Below, piece by piece: positions 12,301 to 23,621 of a DNA stretch of 64,000 nucleotides. Position numbers and translations under genes: made by a program. Numbering within the stretch: position 1 is the stretch's first letter; each line of letters starts with the position of its first letter. Under the pieces are notes generated by a model. It did not search any database. It was given only the letters and a program-made list of their open reading frames with translations, and was not told where the DNA came from. Origin of the DNA: Talaromyces rugulosus. Lineage: Eukaryota; Ascomycota; Eurotiomycetes; Eurotiales; Trichocomaceae. The stretch spans positions 3,844,001-3,908,000 of the forward strand of contig NC_049566.1 of assembly GCF_013368755.1 (NCBI RefSeq), given 5' to 3'.

Positions 12301-14062
12301 CCAACAGAGAGGGGTTGAAGAAGAAAAAGAAAAGAAAAAGACGTTTATTATGCATCTATGTGGATTCTACTCATCATGGCTGCAGGACCAAGACGTCACA
12401 GAATTACCATTTTCGTCGAGTTGCAGCAGGATCCCTCATCCCCCCCCCCCCCCTCCTTTCATTATTGCTATATTACTGCTTTTATTATTCATATGACTTG
12501 GCACTGCTTGATGAAAGGTTGTATCGGGTGTTCCTTTTATGATTTTGGTCGTTATACTAACATGTTTCGTTTCACTGGGCCGTAGATAAGACAGGCTTTT
12601 GTTTTTATTAGTAGCTTGCGATATAATACTAAGCGTGCTCTATTATAACATGACTAGGTCAGGCCTATCAGGCCCTAGGTTATGAGTCAACTAGTAACCA
12701 GTAACCAGTTGGTTGGTTAAGATGTAAGATGCGGTTCTATAGACGGGCATTTGCTTGTATGTTACCTCTGCTGTTGATTTCGGCTACGTCGTTAATGTAT
12801 GTGCCGGTTTTTTTGTTTGACAAACAGCCCGTTTTCTTTTCTTTTCTTTTTGTTTTTTTTTTTTTTATTGTATTTTTAATATGTATTTTTTTTAAATCAG
12901 AAGACACATGTAACAGCACTGTTCCTTCTACGTCAGCTGAACAGCTCCCTGACTCGACAACATTGAAACTCCGTAAACACCACCACTCCCATTTCCCCCG
13001 CTCATCTCAAGTTCGTGACGAAAAAAAGAAAAGACCAACAAAAAAATGCACCAAAAAATTCAATCAATCAAGTCTTGTCCCAATAATTCGATAACTACTA
13101 ACTAGCGCACACTGCAGGAACGAGGTAGGTTTGTGTAACCCACACCGGCTGAATGATGCACGTTTGCATTGACTTCATGGCGTAAGGAGAGTTTGGTGGT
13201 GTATTGATATGAAAGGCCATTGGACAGTGAGTGGGATTTTCCAACGGTTGTCAGCTTGATGAAGAAGACCTGTATCTAAACTTAAAAAAAAAAAGGATTC
13301 AGCTGGACCAAACAGCTAAGTTCCAGCTTTTCATTTTCTTTTGTTTTTGCTTTGATATACACGTGTCATGGTATTACTTGATTTGATTGATTGCATTTTC
13401 CATCCTGTCATCCTGTCAGAGCATACATTATTACTACATACTGAGTAACCCCGCTGAGGGGTTGGTTTGTTGGAAAATGTCATGCTCAATGTACTATCAG
13501 AAGAAACGATCCTCGTGACGAGAATAAGTAAATATTCACCTACAAAACTATTGAAACCTTGCTCTTCCTTGCCACATGAAAGTGTCATCTTACCACAATG
13601 TTGTGGCCGGCTGCTTCTTCAGCCGTACGACTGACTTTTGAGACATTTAGACAAGCTCGATTCGCTCGACTCGAGCTGGAACGATATACCCGGATTCTTT
13701 CCGGGGGATGCCTTTTTGACTGCGCCCACGAGTCACCAGCTGTAGACTTTTGTCTGATGAGTGATCAAAGTCCGTGTCCGAGCCATGTGCTGACCTTGAT
13801 GTCAGGCCAGCACCGAGCCTATCGACAATGTCCATCGATAAGTAGATCCATCACAAAAAAAAAAAAGAGAAGGAAAAAAAAAAGCAAAACAGTATATAAC
13901 TAAATCGATATCAGACAGCCACCCATTTTCATCCGCCTAAATGCTTGTTTACAACCCCATGCTTTTCCCAGGCGCCATAAAAGGGACAAAACAAAGGGAA
14001 TCAATTAATAATAATAAAAAGGGGTATCACGACCTGCCAGGCGTACACGCTAACGCGCTTCG
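9314..14062. other. 4.7-kb gene-poor gap
   Basis: No coding region could be supported on either strand; the ORFs are short and without recognisable content. It contains poly-T, poly-C (12440-12453) and AT-rich tracts, and repeated words built on ACTCCGTA/TACGGAGT (for example 9961-10070). No tRNA with a convincing B box was seen by eye. Could hold ncRNA or transposon ruins too old to recognise. Confidence 0.5.
12440..12453. repeat. Poly-C run
   Basis: Fourteen consecutive C in the gene-poor gap. Confidence 0.9.
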
Positions 14063-15257
14063 TCATTTTGCCGCCGGCTTCCGGCCGTGGATGTAATGGA
14101 CAATCACATACAAGTGATTGCTCCCATTGACAAATTCGCCCTTGACTCTTTCCGTCAGCTGGCGCATTTCCTCTCTGGACCAGCCCAGAACACGGCTGAA
14201 TGGTGCCAGTGTAAACGCATCCAGTGCCTCCAGACAGTGGAAAAGCATCATGTATCCGATTTCCTTGAGTCGTCGATCTTTCGGCCATGGGCCAACAGGA
14301 ACCTATTCATGCTAGGTTAGAAACTAGCTACGAACCAGTCACTGGTGCCAGAAAAGCCTACCTTGTATGCATCATCACGCACATTCACAAAACCGGCGTC
14401 TTCCAGCCGTCGTTTCATAGTTTGAGCCATATTTAGCGGTTGATTAATTCTAATACGGTTAATTATCATTCTTATGCGAAAACAAAAAGTCCAAAACATA
14501 CTGTTCGGCGGCCTCGTTCAATTTCTGTTGCCATGTAGCAATGGCAGGCGTCCTGGTCAAAGTGTCGTCGTCTGACTTGTATACCGTTTCATATTCCTGC
14601 AGCTCAATGGCTCCCCCCTCGTTGAGGTTCGCATATGCCTGTTCCAGCAGGGTGGCCCAGTCTTTGATGGACCCAGCCATGCCCCGTCCGTGGACATAGT
14701 CGAATTTGGAGTCATACGTCCACGTGGACTCGACATCGTCGACGAAGAAACGGCAGTTTGGCGGCGCACATCCCGGCTGGATGAGCGACAGATCGATTCC
14801 CACCACGTGGGAGTCTGGGTGTTCGTCGGCAAACTCGATCGCCCACGACCCGGTGCCAGTGCCAAAGTCGAGCACGTGGCGCGGCGGCGAGGGAAAGGTT
14901 GCTCGTCCCAACCGGCCGCGCAAGACCAGCTTGAAGATGTGGTGAGCAAGGTCGAGCCGTTCTTGTTCCTTCTCGTCGTTGGGCATCATGTACGAGCCCT
15001 GGCGAAAAGCATGGTACCGGCGGCCGTTCTCGTAACTGAAGCTCTGCAATGACGGGGCGCCATAACCTGCGGGTTCTTGTTCAGCAAAAGTTGACTGCGC
15101 ATACAGGCACTGCACTCACGACTATCCGACTCGCCGCTGATGAACGACGAGGCGTCATACAACTCCCCGCTCTATGTATGTCATTGGTCAGCCTCGACAA
15201 TATTAACGAGCAGGGGCCTAGACTCACATCGACCTCGAGCGTGCTTGGTCCGCTCAT
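14063..15257 (-). CDS. LaeA-like class I SAM-dependent methyltransferase
   Basis: Five exons: 15257-15228, 15171-15120, 15066-14502, 14449-14362 and 14302-14063, 324 aa. The N-terminus SGELYDASSFISGESDS and the YENGRRYHAFRQGSYMMPND segment are the usual entry to the LaeA/UMTA-type fold. SAM motif I is LDFGTGTGSWAIEFAD, followed by the acidic VVGIDLS loop. The C-terminal part, with LGWSREEMRQL and VNGSNHLYVIVHYIHGRK, is also typical. LaeA itself is a global regulator of secondary metabolism, but fungal genomes carry dozens of such paralogues, many inside metabolite clusters. Here no synthase gene is adjacent, so the target is unknown. Confidence 0.85.
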
Positions 15258-17064
15258 TTTTCTCTTGTTCTTCTTTTTATAAGCCTCTTCTTCTTGGCTA
15301 TCTGGTTTCTTTCGTGGGTCCCTAGCCGTGGCGATTGAGGGGCCGTGGCGAACTGTGTATGCGGGGGCGGCGCGCTCAGAATGATGCAGCCAGCCGATGT
15401 TCGGCGATATGTCGTATGAGTATGGCGCAAAATGTGCAGTATACTGGACAATATGATGACCGAGTAAGAGTGACTTGTGTCCTTACGCTGGGAGCAAGAA
15501 GTCGCTTTGCTCTGCCACGATTAATTCCTCCCACACCAGACGGTTGTGTTCGCGCATCGATCGGTCGATTTCAGGCGAAAGACAGCAGGCGCATTCTTCT
15601 GAAGGCGTCTCTGCGATATCGAGGCAGCTTCGTAGGGGAAAGGAAAAAAAAAGATGGACCGGCAGTTATTATGATTACTCTTAGTAATTAATGCGACGGG
15701 GACGAGCGCGGAGGTGGTGAGGCGATCTCCCGGGTGTCGACCCGGGATACTGAGAGCTGGACGATAGTCTTTGGAGGGTTGCAATTGAAGACGATTGAAG
15801 ACGATTCTTGAAGAGCGAGAAAGACGGAGGAGGGGCTGGTTGGGTTGGGCTCTTGTCTGCTGGTAGCGAGGCGAGAGCGTTAGTGAGCTTATTAGGTTGG
15901 GCTAGAGGCTAGCACGTCTTGGGTCGGGAATTAGCCGGCGGCACCTTCCTTCTTGATAATCGTTCCTCCTCGAGCTGTGTGGTGTGTTCTTAGCATCCCT
16001 TCTATTGCATCCTCTTCTTTTGCCCATTGCTATTACTTTATTACGACGTATTACTGTGATGGGCCATTATCAACGTGCTTATTACTGCTACGCCGTCAGC
16101 ATGCCGCCGGAACCCTTGGCGCGGGCCCCCGTCTCCAGAACCACAGCGCTGGGACGACGCATGCAGCTGCTTTGGTCATTCACTTTTCGGCCGGACCCTC
16201 TCGAGACTCGCGGATGAAAAAAATAAGAGAAAGAGAAAGAAAAAAGGGTATGACTGCGTGAGATGGGCCTTTTTTGTCCGCCCTATCGACTCTTTCGTCC
16301 GTCTGATCGCTCGGCCAGGCTCCGGCTTACTGGTGCATGAGAATCTGATGATGAAACCATGAAGCTGTATTCTTCAGCCCCGCGCTTGGGCCCGTGCCAC
16401 GCCGTAGCATGGGAGGACACAGTCCGGATGCGAATCGCCTATGACAATAATCACTTGCTCAGTTTGAAGCCGTGGCTTCGTACTTGTGTGCTCCAGACTG
16501 CAGCCGGCAAGTGGCTTTCGCCGCATCCGGTAAAAGGGTTCTTCGGCGACCAAGCCCGCTGTGGACTAGCCAGGCCAGTCGGTCGATTTAGCCTGCCTTG
16601 TCATGACTCGTGCTGAAGAAGATTGCTGTGTGCTTTTCCAGCAGCCTGGGACCGGTGGAGAGCCCGTTGCTGCTAGCCAGGCCAGCCTACTTCCGCATCC
16701 TCGTTAGTTTTGTGATCGATGTGTGTGATTGCCGTTGGCCGTTGACCGTTGCACGCTATCATTATATTCGTTATAACTTATTACTGCTCTAAGCCAGGAA
16801 TACAGCGCTTTCCGGACTATATTTTCTGCTATTATTATTTTTATTTCGATCCCGCCTGCTCTGCGCTGACGTATACAGATCCCACCGCCTCGTCTGCGTT
16901 CAGGACCCCATTTTCGACACATATCAAATTGCGCCTATACTATTTCTTCGGAAATAACACCAGGATTCTTGCCCCTTTTTGCTGGCAGGATGACCCAACC
17001 CAAATCCTCCAAGTAAAGCTGATGATTATGATCGTCCATCTCGTCCTCCGAAATGACCTGGGTA
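15258..17064. other. Intergenic region
   Basis: 1.8 kb without supported genes between the methyltransferase 5' end and the CoA-transferase 3' end. It includes the methyltransferase promoter. Short ORFs in several frames have no recognisable features. Confidence 0.5.
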
Positions 17065-18296
17065 TCATAACTTGGACCCCCGGCTGACAGTCCGCCTGCT
17101 CAGGACGCGGCTCGAGCTATCAACTAAAAGACCGGCCGGCTCCAATGTACTCCTTGGTCCCAGCCAGCTCTGGCAAATCTCTTCGCAGCCCTCTCCTGGC
17201 TCCAGTTGAGGAATCCTTCCAGCTTCGTCTGTCGGCGGGAGCGATGGCGTCTCGCTCAGCTGTACCAATGGTTGAGAAGAGTTAATGTCCTCAGCGTCCA
17301 AGACGGGGCTGACACAAGCCTGGGTACCGTCGAACACGTCTCTCCAATGCCTTTGCGTGTTGGAGCCAAATCTCTCAGCGAGTAGCTCTTTCAACACGGG
17401 CCAGTTACTCCGGTCTTCACGGCTCGGGATAGCCATGTGGTCCAGCCCTAACAGTCGGATCATTCGATTGTAGTAAACGTCCTCAACACAGACGACCATC
17501 ATGTACTTTCCGTCCAAAGTGCGGTAGACCTCCGAGTACGGAGCGTCATTGATGTCAAGTGATGGCTCACCTTCTGGCTGGCCGTTTCTTCTCTGGAGCT
17601 GGATTGTCGCCATATAGGCGGTACCCTGCTGGACGCTAGCATCGACAACCTGGCCCTTGCCCGACGCCGCCCGATGGACAATCGCGGCCAATATGCCAAC
17701 TATACTTGCCATACCACCGCCACCAAAGTTGGCCAAGTAATTCGTCGTCGGTTTGGACAAGATACCAGCCTTGCTGTGCACATGATGTAGTGCCGGTAGT
17801 CCACCCGAAACTGCCATATAATTACTCTCATGGCCGACGGTTTGACCATAAATCTTATCATCGCGGGCGAAGCCAGTCACGCGGGCATATATCAGCCTGG
17901 GGTATCGTCGACACATCTCATCTACACTCATGCCAAACATGCGGTCGGATACACCAGGTCTATGCGGGTCGATCAAGACATCGGCGGCCTGTAGCAGATC
18001 AAAGAAAGCCTGGCGTGACGGCGGCGACTTGAAATCGATTACCACTGATTTTTTGCGGCGGCATAATGAGTCCACCCACGGACTTCGCTTCGACTTTACT
18101 GGCGCGTCTACTCTGACAACCTCACAACCAAGGTCAGCCAGAAGCATGCCGGTGAAGGGTGTTATAACAGTGCCAGCCAGTTCGAGGACTATCATAATTG
18201 TTAACTTCATATACAGGTATACACACATTAGTCGGTTTGCTACTTGCCTTTCACCCCGGCCAAAGGCGGCCTCTGCGAGGCATTGTTTGTCGTCAT
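17065..18296 (-). CDS. CoA-transferase family III / alpha-methylacyl-CoA racemase-like, catalytic Asp replaced by Asn
   Basis: Exons 18296-18248 and 18188-17065, 390 aa. The intron donor is gcaagt (GC-AG class); no GT alternative keeps VLELAG in frame. The protein opens with the family start VLELAGTVITPFTGMLLADL and ADVLIDPHRPGVSDRMFG. The racemase-type GHxxNY is seen as GHESNYMAVSGG. At the next active-site loop, where Frc-type transferases and AMACR-type racemases both have Asp (DxGxGM), this protein reads LANFGGGGM, so Asn-170 stands in its place (codon 17730-17728). The family moves CoA between carboxylic acids or epimerises 2-methylacyl-CoAs. It lies 1.8 kb downstream of a lyase-crotonase fusion on the same strand, which suggests a shared acyl-CoA pathway. 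Without the Asp, activity may be lost or altered. Confidence 0.85.
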
Positions 18297-20059
18297 TTTC
18301 TTCAATTCATAACAATATATTCCGTAGACACTGCCATCGATTTCGCTAGAATATTATCCCGGATTATCTAGGGCGTCTAAATAAAGAAATCTCGTGTCGT
18401 CAGTTCATCCCAGTATTTCAGTCATTACATCGTCCAAAGTCGTTAAAAAAAAAAAAAGGAAAAAAATATAAAAGAATAGTATTCAATAATAGCAAATCTA
18501 TATGCAAAAGTAATAGTAACAAAGGCTCATTCTTATAATAATAACAATAATCCCCATTAATTATTAATTCGCGTGGCTGGATATAGCTTCTCCACTTTCC
18601 CTTCCCAAGAGAGTGAGGTACATATTCGTCCTAGTTTTGGGGGGGGGGCCTTTACGGAGTACCCGAGGAGGTATTTGCGTATTGCATTATCATTCAATAG
18701 TCAATGCAACTCTGCTGCTGCACCAGCATGAACATGGGGAGCGGGGCGGATCTGTATGCATGTACTAGTTTGTCTCTGCCACTCTCTGGCTTCGTTTTTT
18801 TGCTTTTTTTGGGCTAATTTTGTTTTAATTTGTACAACGCAAACGTGCATATGTATGTTGGTGAGTTAGTACGGATAGTGTGCAGTAGTTTCGAAATTGG
18901 TGTTGGCGGGGTCAATCGAGTTGCAGTGCATCTATATTGTTATTATTAGCATTTACGAGGGTTTTATTTATTTTTAAATTGATTAGTCAATGCGTTGGTA
19001 AAATTCAGTATGGAGGATTTATACTTCTATAGGTCGGAATAGTTTAAAGTGAGTACTAGTTAGTATAGTTGTATAATTATATGACATCATAAGTAATAGC
19101 CCATTCGATTCAATCAAAAAAACCCTAGTATCCACATGTTTTATTTTGGGCCCGCCAAATCAGGGAGTTTGATGCATCTGTTGCAAACGCATAGCGTCGA
19201 AACACATGTCCGGCACAACTACTGCATCACTTCTCAATGCGGAGAGATTCTTGCTTCGGTATTTTTATCGCAGTAGTTACTAATAGTAGTAGGCATAGTA
19301 TTATTATTGATAGACGCAGTGTTGTTGTTATTTTTATGATCAAATATCCACGGTTGGTCTGGCGATGTGCGGACCCTGTACCGTGAGGCTGTATTACTAC
19401 TAGTCATGCAAGGGCGCGATTCGTCTATTGTTGGAAACGACTAGAGAATATATTCATCGGGTGGAGAGAGCTCAACGGATTCTAGGCCTGGGTTGTAGAT
19501 GTTGGCAAAGCGATGAGCCATGCCGTGAAAGGATATCAATCTTTGCGCTTGAGGTCTCGTATTAGCATACGTATAGACAGCATGAGAGTTCCTACAGTTA
19601 CACTACTTCCAGGCCACATTTGTAGCCCGTTATTTATTGTGTAACGCCGTCTGAAAATACCGGAGACTGATTGACGCGTCTTGGAGCCAAGCAGTTAACA
19701 ATGGTAGTGAAAAAGCAGCGAATTGAGCGCGCCTACTACACATGCACAATTAAGAAAGAAAGAGTGGGTCTGGTCAGGGGTGCATTAGATCATAGTGCAT
19801 GCGTAATGTACTGTTGGTTAATGTCTTGTTGGAATGAGTGTGTTGAGAGCAAAGCTGGCCAGTCTTGTTGATTGCTTTGTATAAAAGACTTGTGTTCTAG
19901 AGTAAAAGTTGCTGTCGATGAAAATGGCAGTCCAAAAAACAGCAAGAAGCGTTTCAACCGCACTACACGTATTAAATCATATAATTTAACATTCTATACC
20001 GATTTCATATATTTCACAAATCATATACACATGCTTCACGATGTCCAGACAGTATGTAG
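18297..20059. other. Intergenic region, AT-rich
   Basis: No supported gene in 1.8 kb. It has a poly-G run at 18639-18648 and several AT-rich tracts. Contains the promoter of the CoA-transferase-like gene. Confidence 0.5.
18639..18648. repeat. Poly-G run
   Basis: Ten consecutive G. Confidence 0.9.
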
Positions 20060-21748
20060 CTAACTTCCAGTCCTTTCGATACTCAGCTTCGTTGCTGTCG
20101 GAACAAGAACCTTTTCCGAAACATCTTGTCCGTTCGCGTACATTTCTAATTTTATCTGTAGATCTTCCTGTCCGTCCGCGATCTCGCCCACCAGGCCCAA
20201 AATCTTCAGTTCTGATCCGTTTATAGGCCGTGCTGATAAACCAGACGTGCTGCTATTCCATCCCAAACCGGTATATCGGTATACGAGGCCCGGGAATTTT
20301 TTTGGTCTTGTTTCGCCGAGCTCAATGGTCGCGCCTTTGACCATGATACGTCGGTCACAGACAAAAGCCAGGGCAGCTCCTGCGCCGCGAGCGTGTCCAT
20401 TGAGACAGGCGATCACAGTCTTTGGAGATTGATCTATTGTTTCAAATAGTTGCATGAGATCGTCGAATTGTGTAGTAATACCGTTTCTCCTTGGAATGTC
20501 CAGGCCAGCACAGAAATATCTTCCGGTACCCGTGAGGATGATGCGAGAAACACAGGGGTTGGAATTGTGAGTTCTGAAGCAGTCTATCAGTTCCGAAATC
20601 ATCAGTTTTGTGAGCGCGTTTCCGCTATTTGGTTGGTTCAATACGATCTTGATATCATCTCCGGTCTGGTAAAAATGAATGTTTTTGGTGGTTGGTTTGG
20701 GACGCGGCCACGACTTCTTCATGTATAGCATGGATCGAAAGGCGGGCAACCGTAGTTCTCGTCCCCTTGGCTGAATATTTCTCATTGACTGGCTACTTCT
20801 GCTTCCCGGCTGCCTGAGCCGATCTGCTATCCATTTGCCAGTTTCGACTAGCTCGGCTAGGTTGATCCCGGTATCGATACCAGCATTGTGGAACATAAAC
20901 ACAAGATCCTCCGTGGAAACATTCCCTTTTGCACCGGGTGCAAATGGACACCCTCCAAGTCCGCCAGCGCTTGCATCAAAGACACGGATTCCGCAGAGAT
21001 AAGCTTGGAGAACATTGACGGTGCCCTGTCCATGAGTATCGTGAAAGTGGCCAGCTAGCCGGTCCAGGAGGATTCCACCCTTCTCGAGATACCGGATTAG
21101 ACTAGTTACCTTGGCCGGAGTACCAGCTCCTGTTGTGTCACCAAGACTAACTTCGTAACAACCCATATCAAGCAGCTCCTTTGCACAGCGCAGCACACTG
21201 GATGGCTCGGTCGGGCCATTGTATGGGTCCACGAAGATGCAGGATACATAGCTGTGCGAGAGAGCGTTAGTACTGGCCAAACAGTAACTAAGAAGTAAGA
21301 CATACCCTCTCACTGCAATTCCAGAGTCTATAGCTTTCCGAGCTACCCTGCGTGCCCTTTCAATTCCTTGTTGGACTGTACCATTTATATTTGCCTTGCT
21401 GAATCCCTCTGTTGCGCTGATAAAGACAGCCACTTCTTTCACGCCGTGTGATATTGCAACATCGAGTCCCCTTGTATTAGGAACAAGAACGGGCAATCGA
21501 AGATCCTCTCGATCGGCAGCTAGCAATTCCCGGATGACGGGATCTGCCAGGACCTGCTGGCAGTCTGCTAGTTGCGGGACCCGACGAGGAGAAACTACCG
21601 AGGTAAGCTCGATAGCTCTTAGTCCGGCACCATGCAGTCTTTGAATCAGTTGGACTTTTGTTTCGGTTGAAATGGCGTCTTTGATGCTCTGCAGTCCGTC
21701 TCTAGGGCCAACCTCGACGATCCGGACTTGCGGGGTGAGCCGCGCCAT
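20060..21748 (-). CDS. HMG-CoA lyase-like domain fused to enoyl-CoA hydratase/isomerase (crotonase) domain
   Basis: Exons 21748-21306 and 21251-20060, 544 aa. The 54-nt intron is a multiple of three with no stop, so an uninterrupted 562-codon reading also exists; splicing is preferred because it restores AVRGYVSCIFVDP. Residues 1 to about 300 form an HMGL-like lyase with all key motifs: GPRDGLQ, SATEGFSKANIN, the metal/catalytic GHFHDTHGQG, and GGCPFAPGAKGN with the catalytic Cys. After a linker, a crotonase domain shows the oxyanion-hole segment YFCAGLDIPR and NGHARGAGAALAFVCD. The Glu usually present as GGGxEL is Ala here; a later Glu in ELGETRP may match the second catalytic acid. Lyase and hydratase acting in sequence fits degradation of a branched acyl-CoA (3-methylglutaconyl-/HMG-CoA or itaconyl-/citramalyl-CoA type). 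No mitochondrial presequence or clear peroxisomal signal is visible. Confidence 0.85.
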   Translation of the reverse strand: MARLTPQVRIVEVGPRDGLQSIKDAISTETKVQLIQRLHGAGLRAIELTSVVSPRRVPQLADCQQVLADPVIRELLAADREDLRLPVLVPNTRGLDVAISHGVKEVAVFISATEGFSKANINGTVQQGIERARRVARKAIDSGIAVRGYVLLLSYCLASTNALSHSYVSCIFVDPYNGPTEPSSVLRCAKELLDMGCYEVSLGDTTGAGTPAKVTSLIRYLEKGGILLDRLAGHFHDTHGQGTVNVLQAYLCGIRVFDASAGGLGGCPFAPGAKGNVSTEDLVFMFHNAGIDTGINLAELVETGKWIADRLRQPGSRSSQSMRNIQPRGRELRLPAFRSMLYMKKSWPRPKPTTKNIHFYQTGDDIKIVLNQPNSGNALTKLMISELIDCFRTHNSNPCVSRIILTGTGRYFCAGLDIPRRNGITTQFDDLMQLFETIDQSPKTVIACLNGHARGAGAALAFVCDRRIMVKGATIELGETRPKKFPGLVYRYTGLGWNSSTSGLSARPINGSELKILGLVGEIADGQEDLQIKLEMYANGQDVSEKVLVPTATKLSIERTGS

Positions 21749-23392
21749 GGCTGTCGCTTTAAATGTTTGGTGGTTTTTTCTTTCTTTCTTTTTTTTTTTT
21801 CAGTTCTGTTGCATATTTAATGAAACATGGATTTGATGGGAAATGGTAAATCCAACACGCTGGTAGAACAAAAAGAGGCTGAATGATAAAGAGTAGACAA
21901 AAGAATGGCGGGTTAAACCCGTTCGGACTCCGAGATAATGCACAAAGATGACTGGTTACACGCCGTGTTACTGTATGTCCCCCCTCTTAGTTATATACCG
22001 AGCCAGAAGCCGGTCATAAAAATAAAACGGCCGTGACTGGGAGTAAGCCGCATCGCATCCCTTCAGCCGCGGGGGCTATATAGATGACGTATCTCCCGTT
22101 TACCGCGGTATTACTGTTTGCAGCCGACGACCCGATAAAAAAAAAAGACTCCGGGTTTTCCCTCCTCTTGACGACTTTGATATTAATGTTACATACATAT
22201 GTACACTTTATTATTATTTCTATCCTTGGTTATTTTCCTGACTGTTTTCTTTTTTTATTCATTAATACCCCCAGACTGAAGACTGAAATGTCACAGCGCC
22301 GCCCCCATCATTCTCGCCCTGCCCCGGATTCTTAGCCCCATAATGTCAAATGGCAGATGACATGTTATTCCCCATATCAAATTGTCTGTTAAGCATTTCT
22401 ACTAATAGGCCGGAGTCGTGATTCAACTGGCGATCAGATTGCCATGAAGGATAGAGTTATTATAGAGTTAGCCGCCACTCCTAGGTGCCGAGGACTAAAA
22501 ATAGTAGTACCTATATAACAAATGTGTCTCTAGCTACGATACGGAAGGTTGAGCCACACACCAATTCCCAACCGAGGGTAATAGGTAGATAGATTAATAG
22601 AGCCTTAGTAGCTAATGGATAGACCCGATTAGGCGAGAAGAGATCCTTATAGAGTTATACCAAAGTATACCACTATAAGTATGATTGTCTTGCTGACCCT
22701 CTTGCAGTAGATATCAAAGTAACTTAGGTTGTTGATCCCTAAAAGGCCACGCCGTCGATGATGCATGTGACTTAGCCTCCCGCCGCTTTGCTCCCTTCAA
22801 GAGGCTTACTAGCACCCATTATACTCCTATCAGTACTCCCTTAAATCCTATAAGCTTATACTTTGCTCATGTCAACTCTTATAGTGCTTAGATCAGTTTA
22901 CCTCCAACCCCTATTCTAGCTGCTTTATTACTGTTATCTACTCTCTTTATCTTTTATCTACCACTCATCTAGTTGGAAGGCGCAGCCAGCGAGTGATATC
23001 TAAGAGGGATTTGCGGGCAAAGCGGAAGGAATATTAAGCAAATTTTAAATTTTTTGAATTTTTCGAAATGATCTCCACCAATCAGAACGCAAGAAAGTAC
23101 TAACGGCCCCCACTAGCTAGGTATAAACCTTAAACTATACCCTAGTCGCTATCTTTCTATTTTGTATGTGAAGTATATGTATGCACTTCATCGAAACCTA
23201 TAGTGAAATACACATATATTCAGGGAAAGGATAATAAGCCACTATATGCACTGCCATGCATTCTCATCGGTGTGGTTCCCTGGTCCCTTGAATACATTCC
23301 TCCGAGGATAATGGCAATGCTTGCGAGTATACTCCACAGTCGCGCCAGGACCATCCGCAAACTTAGCACAACGGATAGTCTCCTACCCATTT
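21749..23392. other. Intergenic region, AT-rich
   Basis: No supported gene. The first part is the promoter of the fusion gene. From about 22440 to 23160 the sequence has the worn look of transposon-derived DNA (many TA-rich near-repeats), but no transposase reading or clear terminal repeats were found. Confidence 0.45.
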
Positions 23393-23621
23393 AGGACTTC
23401 TGTATGGATTGCCTATTTATCCTTTAATCTATCTATTAAAACACATAAAGAAACCTTAAATAAACTTAAAAAAAATAAAAAAATAAGCTTATTAATTAAT
23501 TTATTATTATATATTTACTATAACTACACCATTTTTAAGACTTTAATCTTCTAAGACTAGGTCTTGAATGGCTATTTATATGCCACTGTATTCCTATCTA
23601 CTAAGAACACCAACAGTTCTG
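23393..23621 (+). repeat. Inverted repeat, left copy (flanks the Jen1-like permease)
   Basis: Reads as the reverse complement of 26051-26290. The outer border begins aGGACTTCTGTATGGATTGCC and the inner border reaches sequence matching the last 10 codons or so of the permease gene. The two copies differ mostly by C/T and G/A transitions (for example ATCAAAGCGCAT against ATTAAAACACAT), with this copy being the AT-richer one, and by small gaps. Confidence 0.8.

Noticed and set aside
22440..23160. Possible transposon relic
   Set aside because: Looks worn and AT-rich, but no transposase motif, terminal repeat or target duplication could be pointed to.
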